Assembly: GCA_052108535.1 (NCBI GenBank)
Contig: JBQDZM010000005.1
Location: 1 to 64,000, forward strand
Source: Galactobacter sp052108535
Lineage (GTDB): Bacteria; Actinomycetota; Actinomycetes; Actinomycetales; Micrococcaceae
Length of the DNA stretch: 64,000 nt
Direction: 5' to 3'
Position numbers and translations under genes: made by a program. Each line of letters opens with the position of its first letter. The stretch's first letter is position 1. Below are positions 18,370 to 26,753 of the stretch, one piece after another. Under the pieces are notes generated by a model, which saw only the letters and a program-made list of their open reading frames with translations, did not search any database and was not told where the DNA came from.

Positions 18370-19722
18370 ATGTCTCACCACCCAGGCACCACCATGCCGA
18401 AACAAGCACGCAGAGCCGTCTGGGCAGGGTTCTTCGGCACCCTCATCGAGTGGTACGACTACGCCCTCTACGGTGCGGCGGCCGGGCTCATCATCGGCCC
18501 GCTGTTCTTCCCGGACATCATCCCGGCCTCAGCCTCACTGCTCGCCTTCGCGACGTTCGCAGTTGGGTTCGTGGTGCGGCCCATCGGCGGTCTGGTGATC
18601 TCCCATTTGGGCGACAGGTTTGGGCGTAAACCGGCCATGATCCTCACCGTGGTGTTGATGGGTATCGCCACGGTCGGGATCGGTGTGCTGCCCACCGCAG
18701 CGACGATCGGGATCGCCGCGCCGCTGCTGCTGGTGCTGTTCCGATTCATCCAGGGCTTCGGCGCAGGTGCGGAACTGGCCGGCGCCCTCACCCTCGTCTC
18801 CGAGTACGCGGCCCCCAAGCGCCGCGGCTTCTATGTTGGGCTGGTGACCTGTGGCGCCCCGGGTGGCGCGTTCCTGGCCACACTGGCGTTCACGTTCGTG
18901 ACCATGCTGCCCGGCGACGTCCTGCTGACCTGGGCCTGGCGCATCCCCTTCCTGGTTTCCGCGCTGCTGTTCGTCCTGGCTTTGTGGATCCGCAAACACC
19001 TCGAGGAGACGCCCGAATACCGCGAAGTGGTGGCGGCCTCGAACGCGAGCAACGACAAGCGCAAGGTGCCGCTCGGGGAGCTCTTCCGCTACAGCCCCCG
19101 GGAACTGGTCGCGGGCTTCTTCAGTGTCACCGGGCACAACGTCACCAATTACATCCTGAGCACCTTCGCCCTGAGCTACCTCACCGTGACCGTGGAGATG
19201 CCGCGGCTGCAGGCCCTGGTCTCCGTGCTGATCGCCGCCGGGCTGGGAGCTATGGCTCCGGCGCTGGGCGGCCTGGTGGTGGACCGCTTTGGGTCCAAGC
19301 CGGTCCTGATCTTCGGTTGCTGTGTCGGCATCGTGTGGACCTACCCGCTGTTCCTCTTCCTGCAGTCGGGCGATCCCGTGTTGGCCACCATCGGCATGTC
19401 CGTGCTGGCCGTCTTCGGCGTCGGCGCCACGGCCTCGTCCACGGGATCCTTCCTGACCGACCTCTTCCCCACCCGGTACCGCTTCACCGGGGTCGCGACG
19501 GCCCGCGAATTGAACGGTGCCATCGTCGCTGGGCCAACGCCGCTGATCGCCACCGCGTTGATCGCCGTCGCTGACGGTGGGATCGGGCTGGTGGTGGCCT
19601 TTGTGCTGGTGGCCTGCGCGCTGTCCTTCGCGGCCGTGTGGATGGGGCCGCGTCACGTCGAAGACACGCACTCCGGCGCTGCTGCCGCTGGGACTGTTCC
19701 TGTCGATGAGGCACGGGACTGA
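18370..19722 (+). CDS. MFS transporter, metabolite:H+ symporter (MHS) type
   Basis: 450 aa with 12 predicted spans. GTLIEWYDYALYGAAAGLII in the first span and HLGDRFGRKPAMI in the loop between spans 2 and 3 are MHS/ShiA/KgtP-like signatures. RRGFYVGLVTCGAPGGAFLA lies in span 5. GGAGAAG precedes the ATG. Family members import organic acids, shikimate or betaines with protons. Placement 137 bp behind the hydroxy-acid oxidase suggests import of that enzyme's substrate. Confidence 0.9.
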   Translation: MSHHPGTTMPKQARRAVWAGFFGTLIEWYDYALYGAAAGLIIGPLFFPDIIPASASLLAFATFAVGFVVRPIGGLVISHLGDRFGRKPAMILTVVLMGIATVGIGVLPTAATIGIAAPLLLVLFRFIQGFGAGAELAGALTLVSEYAAPKRRGFYVGLVTCGAPGGAFLATLAFTFVTMLPGDVLLTWAWRIPFLVSALLFVLALWIRKHLEETPEYREVVAASNASNDKRKVPLGELFRYSPRELVAGFFSVTGHNVTNYILSTFALSYLTVTVEMPRLQALVSVLIAAGLGAMAPALGGLVVDRFGSKPVLIFGCCVGIVWTYPLFLFLQSGDPVLATIGMSVLAVFGVGATASSTGSFLTDLFPTRYRFTGVATARELNGAIVAGPTPLIATALIAVADGGIGLVVAFVLVACALSFAAVWMGPRHVEDTHSGAAAAGTVPVDEARD

Positions 19723-19735
19723 CGCCTAGCACTCT

Positions 19736-19790
19736 CACTACTAGTAGCAGCGCCGTCCGCGTGCTGGCTTGGTTGCAGCCACTACTAGTA
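19736..19790 (+). promoter_or_regulatory. Two CACTACTAGTA motifs ahead of ilvD
   Basis: CACTACTAGTA occurs at 19736-19746 and again at 19780-19790, 44 bp apart. Each contains the palindrome TACTAGTA. AT-rich 11-mers of this kind stand out in DNA of this composition. They are good candidates for a pair of operator sites controlling ilvD; the binding protein is unknown. Confidence 0.45.
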
Positions 19791-19804
19791 CCAGAATGAT
19801 GCAC

Positions 19805-21688
19805 ATGCCGATGCTTCGATCCCGCACAGTCACCCATGGCCGCAACATGGCAGGCGCCCGCGCACTCATGCGCGCTTCCGGCGTCGCCAATTCCGACATC
19901 GGGAAGCCGATCGTCGCGGTGGCGAACTCCTTCACGGAGTTCGTCCCCGGCCACACCCACCTGGCCCCCGTTGGCCGCATCGTCTCCGACGCCATCCTCG
20001 CCGCAGGGGCGGTACCGCGTGAGTTCAACACGATCGCCGTGGACGACGGCATCGCGATGGGCCACTCCGGCATGCTCTACTCCCTGCCCTCCCGCGACCT
20101 GATCGCGGACTCGGTGGAGTACATGGTCAACGCCCACTGCGCCGACGCCCTGGTCTGCATCTCCAACTGCGACAAGATCACCCCCGGCATGCTGCTGGCC
20201 GCATTGCGCCTGAACATCCCCACGGTCTTCGTCTCCGGAGGCCCCATGGAGGCAGGCCGCGCCACGTTGACTGACGGCTCCATCAAGACCCTGGACCTGG
20301 TGGACGCGATCTCCCAGTCCGCCGACGATAACGTGTCCGACGAGGACATCAACCGCATCGAGAACGCCGCCTGCCCCACGTGCGGCTCCTGCTCCGGCAT
20401 GTTCACCGCCAACTCGATGAACTGTCTCACCGAGGCTATCGGCCTGGCCCTCCCCGGTAACGGGTCCACCCTCGCTACGCACACCAAGCGCAAGGCGCTG
20501 TACGAGAATGCCGGCTCCACGATCGTGGACCTCGCCAAGCGTTACTACGAGGACGACGACGATTCCGTTCTCCCCCGCAACATCGCCACCGAACAGGCCT
20601 TCGACAACGCGATGGCACTGGATATCGCCATGGGCGGCTCCACCAACACGATCCTGCACCTGCTCGCCGCAGCGCAGGAGGGCGGGGTCAACTACGGTCT
20701 CGCGGACATGGATGCCAAGTCCCGCAAGGTGCCATGCCTGGCCAAGGTGGCACCCAATGTGGCCTACGGCAAGACCTACTACATGGAGGACGTGCACCGG
20801 GCCGGCGGGATCCCCGCGCTGCTCGGCGAACTGAACCGAGGCGGATTGCTGCACAAGGATGTTCACTCGGTGCACTCCCCCAGCCTGCAGGCCTTCCTGG
20901 ACGACTGGGACATCCGCGGAGGTAAGGCCACCCAGGAGGCTCAGGACCTGTGGCACGCCGCCCCCGGTGGCAAGCGTTCCTCCACGGCCTTCTCGCAGTC
21001 CAACGAATGGACGGAGCTGGACACCGATGCGGCGCAGGGCTGCATCCATGATGTGGAGCACGCGTACTCCAAGGACGGCGGCCTGGGCGTGCTGCGCGGC
21101 AACATCGCCGTAGACGGCGCCGTGGTGAAGACCGCTGGCGTGGACGAGTCCATCTGGACGTTCCAGGGGCCCGCCGTGGTGTGTGAGTCCCAGGACGAGG
21201 CCGTGGAGAAGATCCTGAACAAGACCGTGAAGGAGGGCGACGTAGTGGTGATCCGCTACGAAGGCCCCAAGGGCGGTCCCGGCATGCAGGAGATGCTCTA
21301 CCCCACGTCCTTCCTGAAGGGCCGCGGTCTGGGCAAGAAGTGCGCTTTGATCACCGATGGCCGCTTCTCCGGCGGCACCTCCGGCCTCTCGATTGGGCAC
21401 ATGTCCCCCGAGGCGGCCAGCGGCGGAGCCATCGCGCTGATCGAGGACGGCGACCAGATCCGCATCGACATCCCCAGCCGTTCCTTGGACCTGCTGGTCT
21501 CCGATGAGGAGCTCGCTGAGCGCCGCGCCAAGCTGGAAGCCACCACCGGATACCGCCCGGCGACGCGCGTGCGCCACGTCTCCGCCGCCCTGCGCGCCTA
21601 CGCCGCCATGGCCACCAGCGCGGACAAGGGTGCAGTGCGTGACGTCGACTCGATCGCCGGTCCCGTGTCCGTTCCGCAGAGTATCTGA
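19805..21688 (+). CDS. ilvD: Dihydroxy-acid dehydratase
   Basis: 627 aa from ATG 19805 (MPMLRSRTVTHGRNMAGARA), the start that best fits the family; in-frame ATGs at 19796 and 19799 and a GTG at 19769 are alternatives, and no clear ribosome site helps. The iron-sulfur cysteines appear in CISNCDKITPGM and CPTCGSCSGMFTANSMNC. The C-terminal domain has GRFSGGTSGLSIGHMSPEAA. It converts 2,3-dihydroxy-3-methyl acids to 2-keto acids in valine and isoleucine synthesis. It stands alone here, without ilvBNC, and ends at a very strong hairpin. Confidence 0.96.
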   Translation: MPMLRSRTVTHGRNMAGARALMRASGVANSDIGKPIVAVANSFTEFVPGHTHLAPVGRIVSDAILAAGAVPREFNTIAVDDGIAMGHSGMLYSLPSRDLIADSVEYMVNAHCADALVCISNCDKITPGMLLAALRLNIPTVFVSGGPMEAGRATLTDGSIKTLDLVDAISQSADDNVSDEDINRIENAACPTCGSCSGMFTANSMNCLTEAIGLALPGNGSTLATHTKRKALYENAGSTIVDLAKRYYEDDDDSVLPRNIATEQAFDNAMALDIAMGGSTNTILHLLAAAQEGGVNYGLADMDAKSRKVPCLAKVAPNVAYGKTYYMEDVHRAGGIPALLGELNRGGLLHKDVHSVHSPSLQAFLDDWDIRGGKATQEAQDLWHAAPGGKRSSTAFSQSNEWTELDTDAAQGCIHDVEHAYSKDGGLGVLRGNIAVDGAVVKTAGVDESIWTFQGPAVVCESQDEAVEKILNKTVKEGDVVVIRYEGPKGGPGMQEMLYPTSFLKGRGLGKKCALITDGRFSGGTSGLSIGHMSPEAASGGAIALIEDGDQIRIDIPSRSLDLLVSDEELAERRAKLEATTGYRPATRVRHVSAALRAYAAMATSADKGAVRDVDSIAGPVSVPQSI

Positions 21689-21709
21689 GCGTTCAAACGA
21701 CCCTCTCAT

Positions 21710-21760
21710 GCCCGACGGCGGGAGGTGCGTGGCAGCGCCACGCACCTCCCGCCGTCGGGC
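21710..21760 (+). terminator. Perfect 24-bp hairpin after ilvD, built from GCCCGACGGC arms
   Basis: Arm 21710-21733, loop AGC, arm 21737-21760, complementary over all 24 positions; CTTGGTCTTG follows. The outer 10 bp of each arm are the core of the TGCCCGACGGCG element, and 21709-21720 is an exact copy of the 12-mer. Confidence 0.85.
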
Positions 21761-21840
21761 CTTGGTCTTGATTGCGAACTGTGTGTGAAAGATTTCGCAA
21801 CAGCGTCGTATCGCATCCCATCCCGCGTAGGGTAGATGGC

Positions 21841-22311
21841 ATGGATTCGCAGACTCAGACCCCGGACGCTGCTCTCAAGGAGCTCCTTCACCGGGCCTTC
21901 GATGAGCAGATCCCCAACTACGGCGGCTACAACCTCGTCTACGCCTCGGGCGGGGCTGGCGCGGGCGGTAGCTACGTGATCGGCTTCCGGGCGCAACCGC
22001 TGGAACTCGTCGTGGCACCGGTGGATCCACGCACCCACGAAGCCCTTGAACCGGCCACGAGCGTGGATCTCACCAACCTGTCCCATCTGGCCCAGTTGCG
22101 AGACGCCGGCTACGAAGTGGCCCTCTCCACCGGGCGCGTGTTCCGCGTGGACGTGGCCCCGGTACCGGTGCTCCACCTCGACGACGCGGAGGGTCGCCAC
22201 ACCGTCGAGCTGGAACAGATCGACGACTGCGCGGAATTCCACGACTTCATGGAAGCTTTTATGGACACCCTGGATTCCATCGATGCTGCGGGGCAGGACG
22301 CCGACGCCTGA
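21841..22311 (+). CDS. Conserved-looking hypothetical protein
   Basis: 156 aa from ATG 21841. The start appears leaderless, since TAGGGT at 21828-21833 is 7 nt upstream; the longer frame from 21772 lacks support. No signal peptide or membrane span. The chain looks like one alpha/beta domain: amphipathic N-terminal helix (ALKELLHRAFDEQI), central VIGFRAQPLELVVAPVD strands and a C-terminal acidic helix. I do not recognise a family. It is followed by the tRNA-Lys region and has no operon partner. Confidence 0.7.
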   Translation: MDSQTQTPDAALKELLHRAFDEQIPNYGGYNLVYASGGAGAGGSYVIGFRAQPLELVVAPVDPRTHEALEPATSVDLTNLSHLAQLRDAGYEVALSTGRVFRVDVAPVPVLHLDDAEGRHTVELEQIDDCAEFHDFMEAFMDTLDSIDAAGQDADA

Positions 22312-22425
22312 GCGTGGGCGACCGGGCATGGGCACGGCCCAACACTCGGATACAACCGGGGGTGAGGCCCACCACACCGGACTCACTTCCCCGGGATGGC
22401 GCGGATTCTGAGGGGTCCACCCGAT

Positions 22426-22454
22426 TTGCTTGATCCACACGGTCCGAGTAAAGT
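22426..22454 (+). promoter_or_regulatory. Candidate promoter of the first tRNA-Lys gene
   Basis: TTGCTT (22426-22431) and TAAAGT (22449-22454) are 17 bp apart and lie about 64 bp upstream of the tRNA. Confidence 0.45.
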
Positions 22455-22517
22455 TAATCCAGTCGTGCGAGGCCGGGACGGTTCTGAAAAGAGAGTCCTG
22501 GAGAACGGCGACGGTAC

Positions 22518-22593
22518 GCGCCTCTAGCTCAATTGGCAGAGCAATTGACTCTTAATCAATGGGTTCCGGGTTCAAGTCCCGGGGGGCGCACCA
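22518..22593 (+). tRNA. tRNA-Lys (anticodon CTT), CCA encoded
   Basis: The cloverleaf closes fully: acceptor GCGCCTC with its partner, D-loop AGCTCAATTGGCAGAGC, anticodon stem ATTGA/TCAAT around loop CTCTTAA, and T-loop GGTTCAAGTCC. The 3' end is ACCA. The tRNA body is identical to the copy at 26542-26614. Confidence 0.97.
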
Positions 22594-22600
22594 AATATGC

Positions 22601-22635
22601 AGAAGGCCCGGAATCGGTTTGGTTCCGGGCCTTCT
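22601..22635 (+). terminator. Terminator hairpin behind the first tRNA-Lys
   Basis: AGAAGGCCCGGAA (22601-22613) and its perfect 13-bp complement (22623-22635) with a 9-nt loop, beginning 8 nt after the tRNA. No gene is seen between it and the efflux gene operator. Confidence 0.8.
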
Positions 22636-22690
22636 CGCATGCCCGGGGTCTGATGCAGGTGCCGTCCTGCGGCGGATACTTGCCTCTAGA

Positions 22691-22714
22691 ACTGTACCGG
22701 CGCGACGGTATAGT
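22691..22714 (+). promoter_or_regulatory. Candidate operator directly ahead of the DHA2 efflux gene
   Basis: ACTGTACCG, spacer GCGCGA, CGGTATAGT: a 9-bp inverted repeat with one mismatch, ending 2 nt before the ATG. TATAGT in the right half could be a -10 box, though it is too close to the ATG for a normal leaderless start. Its position fits autorepression by the TetR protein encoded behind the pump. Confidence 0.55.
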
Positions 22715-22716
22715 TT

Positions 22717-24255
22717 ATGGACATAACCAACGAGACGTCGACACCGACGGCCCAGACCCGGACCCTGACCCCTGCCAGACGCTGGGGCTCCCTGGCCGTG
22801 CTCGTGGGGGCGGTTCTGCTGCTGGCCATCGACTCGACGGTCCTGTACCTGGCGGTGCCTGCCCTGACGGCGGACCTCTCCCCCAGTTCCACCCAGGTCT
22901 TATGGATCGGGGACATCTATTCCCTGGCCCTGGCCGGACTGCTCGTCACCATGGGAAATCTGGCGGACCGGATCGGGCGCAAGAAGCTCCTGATGATCGG
23001 AGCCACGGCTTTCGGCCTGTCCTCTGCCTTGGCCGCTTTCGCGCCGAATCCCGAGGTACTGATCGCGGCCCGCCTCCTCCTCGGGGTGGCCGGCGCCACC
23101 ATCATGCCGTCCACACTGTCCCTGATCCGCAACATCTTCACCGACCAGGTCCAGCGCACTCGGGCCATCGCCATCTGGTCCGCAGCCGCAGCCAGCGGCA
23201 TCGCGCTGGGGCCGCTGGTGGGCGGTGCCCTGCTGGAAAGATTCTGGTGGGGTTCGGTCTTCCTGATCAACCTGCCGGTCATGGCCTTGGTCCTGGGGTT
23301 CGGCGCATGGCTGCTCCCTGAGTCGCGCAACCCGAAGCCTGGCCGCTTCGACCTGCTCTCCAGCGCATTGGCCCTGCTGACCGTGGTGCCGTTCGTCTAT
23401 ACGATCAAGCAGATCACCGGTGGCAAATCTGACTGGCTAACCGTCGTCGCTGTCATCGTCGCCGTCGCCGCAGGGCTGATCTTCACCAGGCGCCAGCGTC
23501 GCGTGGATTCACCGATGATCGACGTTGACCTGTTCCGCTCCCCGGCCTTTAGCGGCGCGATTCTGGTGAACTTCATCTCCGTCTTCGCCTTGAGCGGGGT
23601 GCTCTTCTTCTTCTCCCAGTACCTGCAGTTGGCCCGAGGGCTCAGCCCGTTGGAAGCAGGGCTGGCCCAGCTTCCTGCAGCCTTGGCGGCCATGGCCGCG
23701 GCAACCGTGGTGGGCTATCTCCTCACCCGGTTGGGCCGGGGACGGGCCATAGCCCTCGCCATGTTCACCGGCGCCGTCGGGCTGCTCCTGGTCGCCACAC
23801 TCGAAAGCAACGAACAGCTGCTGTGGGTGCTCCTGGCCTTCATTCCGTTGGGTCTGGGCATCGGTGTCGCTGAGACGCTCTCCGTGGACGCCGTGGTGTC
23901 CGCGGTGCAACCTGCCAAGGCCGGCGCGGCATCTTCGGTGTCGGAGACCGCCTATGAGTTAGGCGTGGCCCTCGGTATCGCAGTGCTCGGTTCCCTGATG
24001 ACGGTCTTCTACCGGACCGGGCTGGATCGCCCCGCCGGGCTGAGCGATGCCGAGGCCGAGGGTGTCCAAGAGTCACTGGCCACAGCACATGGGATCCTTG
24101 ACGACGGCTCGTCCGCCCTGGAAGCTGCACAGCACGCTTTCGTTTCCGCGATGCAATCAACCACACTGATTGCGGCAGCGGTGATGGTGGTTGCCGCTGT
24201 CGTAGCCTTCGTTCTCATCCCGTCCAAGCGGGACGTAGCCACCACCGACCGCTGA
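22717..24255 (+). CDS. MFS drug transporter, DHA2 family (14 spans)
   Basis: 512 aa, about 14 predicted membrane spans. The first span has LLAIDSTVLYLAVPAL, the loop between spans 2 and 3 GNLADRIGRKKLLMIG, and span 5 SGIALGPLVGGALL with the antiporter pattern. It resembles SmvA/LfrA/QacA-type exporters of cationic or amphiphilic drugs. There is no Shine-Dalgarno sequence; the ATG follows a palindromic operator. The next gene, 27 bp away, encodes a TetR regulator, making a typical self-regulated efflux pair. Confidence 0.92.
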   Translation: MDITNETSTPTAQTRTLTPARRWGSLAVLVGAVLLLAIDSTVLYLAVPALTADLSPSSTQVLWIGDIYSLALAGLLVTMGNLADRIGRKKLLMIGATAFGLSSALAAFAPNPEVLIAARLLLGVAGATIMPSTLSLIRNIFTDQVQRTRAIAIWSAAAASGIALGPLVGGALLERFWWGSVFLINLPVMALVLGFGAWLLPESRNPKPGRFDLLSSALALLTVVPFVYTIKQITGGKSDWLTVVAVIVAVAAGLIFTRRQRRVDSPMIDVDLFRSPAFSGAILVNFISVFALSGVLFFFSQYLQLARGLSPLEAGLAQLPAALAAMAAATVVGYLLTRLGRGRAIALAMFTGAVGLLLVATLESNEQLLWVLLAFIPLGLGIGVAETLSVDAVVSAVQPAKAGAASSVSETAYELGVALGIAVLGSLMTVFYRTGLDRPAGLSDAEAEGVQESLATAHGILDDGSSALEAAQHAFVSAMQSTTLIAAAVMVVAAVVAFVLIPSKRDVATTDR

Positions 24256-24282
24256 GAGAAAACCCCGGGAAGGGAGCCCCAG

Positions 24283-24843
24283 ATGTCACGTACTGCCGGA
24301 CGCAACGCGGAAGACACCAGACGACTGATCCTCGACGCTGCCGCCGTCGTTGTAGGTGAGCGAGGTACCGCCGTACCTGTGACGGAGGTCGCCGCCGCTG
24401 CTGGTGTTTCCAAGGGCGGCCTGCTCTACCACTTTCCGAACAAGGAGGCGCTGTTGCAGGGGTTGGCCGGGGACCTGATTGACCAGTTCAACGCCAACAT
24501 CGACCGCCTGGCCCAGGAGGAGCCCGAAGGCACCCCCGGCAGACTCACCCGCGCCTACATCAAGGTGAACTTCTCCGAGACGGAGGACGTGGCCAGATTG
24601 CAGGACAGCATCGCACTGGCCGCCCAGCTGATGTTTGAGCCGGGGGTGGAGAAGATCGCGCAACAGGACGCTGCCCAATGGCGTTCCAGGCTGCTGGAGG
24701 ACGGCCTGGACCCCGCCGTGATCAGGCTCGTCGTCGCGGCGGCGGACGGCGCCACCAGCGCTCCGCTCTGGGGTGCGGTACTCAACGAAACTGACCTTGC
24801 AGCCCTCCGCGACGAGCTCATCGCACTCACCCGCAAAGCCTGA
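24283..24843 (+). CDS. TetR family regulator of the adjacent efflux gene
   Basis: 186 aa. Residues 11-58 are a TetR helix-turn-helix (RRLILDAAAVVVGERG, then VTEVAAAAGVSKGGLLYHFP). The rest is helical and of TetR_C type, probably binding the exported drugs. The start has AAGGGAG upstream. Co-directional and close to the pump gene, it probably represses the pair through the palindrome at 22691-22714. Confidence 0.9.
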   Translation: MSRTAGRNAEDTRRLILDAAAVVVGERGTAVPVTEVAAAAGVSKGGLLYHFPNKEALLQGLAGDLIDQFNANIDRLAQEEPEGTPGRLTRAYIKVNFSETEDVARLQDSIALAAQLMFEPGVEKIAQQDAAQWRSRLLEDGLDPAVIRLVVAAADGATSAPLWGAVLNETDLAALRDELIALTRKA

Positions 24844-24896
24844 TCCGGCTAGTCGGCCGTCCAGACGTCCAGCCGACATAACACTCGGCAGAACCT

Positions 24897-26390
24897 CTAC
24901 CGCGAAGAGACCTCACCGAAGACGCGGGCCACCGGTGCCACGAAGGCCGGACGCGCTAAGAACCATCCGGCGGCCATGACCACCAGCGCCACTACGAACG
25001 TGACGAAACCGGCCCAGCCTCCCGCATCGGTGGCCGCGAAGACGTGGTTCAAGTTGCGCTTCATGCCGGTCGAGAGCACCAGCCCCACATGCACCACCAC
25101 GAATCCCACGAAGTAGATCATGACGGGGAAATGCACGCGTCTGGCCAGCTGCATCGGCAGAATCCGGTCCAGGACGCGCGGCCACACTGTAGACATCCTC
25201 CACCCGGATACAGCGGCCAGTGGCGCTGCGATGAAGACGGTGGTGAAGTACGTGATCTGCTGCAGACCGTTGTAGGCCACCCATCCGTTCTCCGTTGGCC
25301 AGTCCAGGCTCAGGTATTGCAACCCCGCTGACAGCGCGTTCGGAATCACGTCCCAGTCGGTGGGGACCAGCCTCTGCCAGTGCCCGGTGGTGAAGATCAG
25401 CACCAGGAACACCACCCCGTTCACGAGCCACAGCAGGTCGATGGCCTGGTGCAGCCACACGGTCAGGCTGACCTTTCGCCCGGTTTTACGGGAGGTCCAG
25501 GTGGCAGGCGGCCGGGTTTCGCGCCGGATCCTGAGTCCGGTGGCGATGATCAGCAGCATGAAGAAAGCATTGAGGAAGTGCTGCCAGCCCAACCATCCGG
25601 GTAGCCCCACCGGAGTTTCGGTGGGTTGCGGAGCCGCACCTGGATAGCGGTGCACAAAGTCCTCGACTGGTTGCAGCGTCATCAGCAGGCTGGCCGCGGC
25701 AACGGCTATGGCCACCACAATCACGGCCGCGACGGTCCATCCCGCCAGTGTGGAAGCTGCCGAACGCGGTGCCCGCGCCGAACGTTCAGGTCCGCGCGGC
25801 GGGGCCGACTCAACCGGCTCAACCCGCTCGGCTTCAGCGGTGACCCGCTCCGGCGGGGCGGTCGCGGTCTGGATGCCCGACGGCGCTGCCCCCTCGTCGG
25901 GCTCGGTCGCCTCGTTGGGTCCGGTCGCTGCCTCGGCAGCCCGGCTGTCCTCGACTTCCTCGACCTCAGCCTCGACGTCACCCAGTGTGGCGATCGCCAC
26001 CTTCTTGGCGGCCATAATGTCTTTCAGCCCGGGGTTCCGGGGTTCCGGCAGCTCACCGTCAAAGATCAGTGCCGTTGCCTCTCCAGAGGCCGCGGCGGCC
26101 GCGGAAGCCGACACCAGATCGTTGGGCACAACCGTGCCGGCCACGGCGTAGCCGGCCGGGACGTCGTCTGCCGAACAGACCACCACCACGTCGTCGCCCA
26201 AAAGTTCCCGCTGCACCGACGTCGAGGGCGGCACTAGAGCCGCCTCAGCGGCACCCAGGGCCAGGCACTTACGCAGGACGGCCTCGTCTGGCCCCACGGC
26301 CCGGGTCGGGCCCGCGGAAGCGAACGCATCGACGAGGCGAGGCAGAAGATCGGCAGGGCCCAGCAGCGTGAATCGGGTAGAAGTGGTCAT
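24897..26390 (-). CDS. Cytochrome b561-like membrane protein with N-terminal alpha/beta domain and linker
   Basis: 497 aa from ATG 26390 (TAGGCT-N7-ATG, leaderless). Residues 1-140 look like a soluble alpha/beta domain (TRFTLLGPADLLPRLVDAFA, VVVVCSADD, ALIFDGELPEP). Residues 145-220 are an acidic Pro/Ala/Glu linker. From about 222 on there are about five spans of the cytochrome b/b6 or hydrogenase-cytochrome type. Candidate haem histidines are in WQHFLNAFF, VWLHQAIDLLWL, RRVHFPVMIYF and VVVHVGLVL. Such proteins move electrons between a quinone and a partner redox enzyme, often a molybdoenzyme; no partner is encoded here. Confidence 0.8.
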   Translation of the reverse strand: MTTSTRFTLLGPADLLPRLVDAFASAGPTRAVGPDEAVLRKCLALGAAEAALVPPSTSVQRELLGDDVVVVCSADDVPAGYAVAGTVVPNDLVSASAAAAASGEATALIFDGELPEPRNPGLKDIMAAKKVAIATLGDVEAEVEEVEDSRAAEAATGPNEATEPDEGAAPSGIQTATAPPERVTAEAERVEPVESAPPRGPERSARAPRSAASTLAGWTVAAVIVVAIAVAAASLLMTLQPVEDFVHRYPGAAPQPTETPVGLPGWLGWQHFLNAFFMLLIIATGLRIRRETRPPATWTSRKTGRKVSLTVWLHQAIDLLWLVNGVVFLVLIFTTGHWQRLVPTDWDVIPNALSAGLQYLSLDWPTENGWVAYNGLQQITYFTTVFIAAPLAAVSGWRMSTVWPRVLDRILPMQLARRVHFPVMIYFVGFVVVHVGLVLSTGMKRNLNHVFAATDAGGWAGFVTFVVALVVMAAGWFLARPAFVAPVARVFGEVSSR

Positions 26391-26541
26391 CGGGCCAAGC
26401 CTATCCGTCGCCACCAGGAGGCCGGGGTATGCGGGTAACAAGGTGAGCAGAACCACCCTCGGCCGATTTCGTGATCTCCACGCACTGGGTGTAGGCTTAT
26501 TTCGTTCTTGAAACGCCTTTGGGTGTGACTGAGAACGGTAT

Positions 26542-26614
26542 GCGCCTCTAGCTCAATTGGCAGAGCAATTGACTCTTAATCAATGGGTTCCGGGTTCAAG
26601 TCCCGGGGGGCGCA
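26542..26614 (+). tRNA. tRNA-Lys (anticodon CTT), second copy, CCA not encoded
   Basis: All 73 bases from acceptor to discriminator match the copy at 22518. The next bases are CGA, so CCA must be added enzymatically. It is in the same orientation, 4,024 bp from the first. Confidence 0.97.
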
Positions 26615-26620
26615 CGAAAT

Positions 26621-26660
26621 ACGCACAAGGGCCGGTCCAGATGGACCGGCCCTTGTGCGT
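26621..26660 (+). terminator. Terminator hairpin behind the second tRNA-Lys
   Basis: ACGCACAAGGGCCGGTCC (26621-26638), loop AGAT, perfect 18-bp complement (26643-26660). It differs in sequence from the hairpin behind the first copy. Confidence 0.85.
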
Positions 26661-26693
26661 CTGCAGCACGTCCCGCGGTGCAGCTTCACGTCC

Positions 26694-26731
26694 TGCGGTG
26701 GAAATCGGCCCATCCGCACCGACGCGTGTGC
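26694..26731. repeat. Partial REP-like element (right arm only)
   Basis: TGCGGTGGA is followed by the right arm GCACCGACGCGTGTG (26716-26730), with no matching left arm. It is a degenerate member of the family at 9188, 10418 and 13354, located just beyond the glutaminase stop. Confidence 0.65.
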
Positions 26732-26753
26732 ATCGCCACCGCATTCTGTGCGC

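Noticed and set aside
19484..21745. Long minus-strand open frame of 753 codons opposite ilvD and the MHS gene
   Set aside because: Antisense artefact of third-position GC; it has no recognisable domain, and ilvD on the other strand is unambiguous.
22533..23321. Open frames running through the tRNA-Lys genes (22533 and 26557)
   Set aside because: Both start inside the tRNA body with the same translated sequence, so they only reflect the tRNA repeat.
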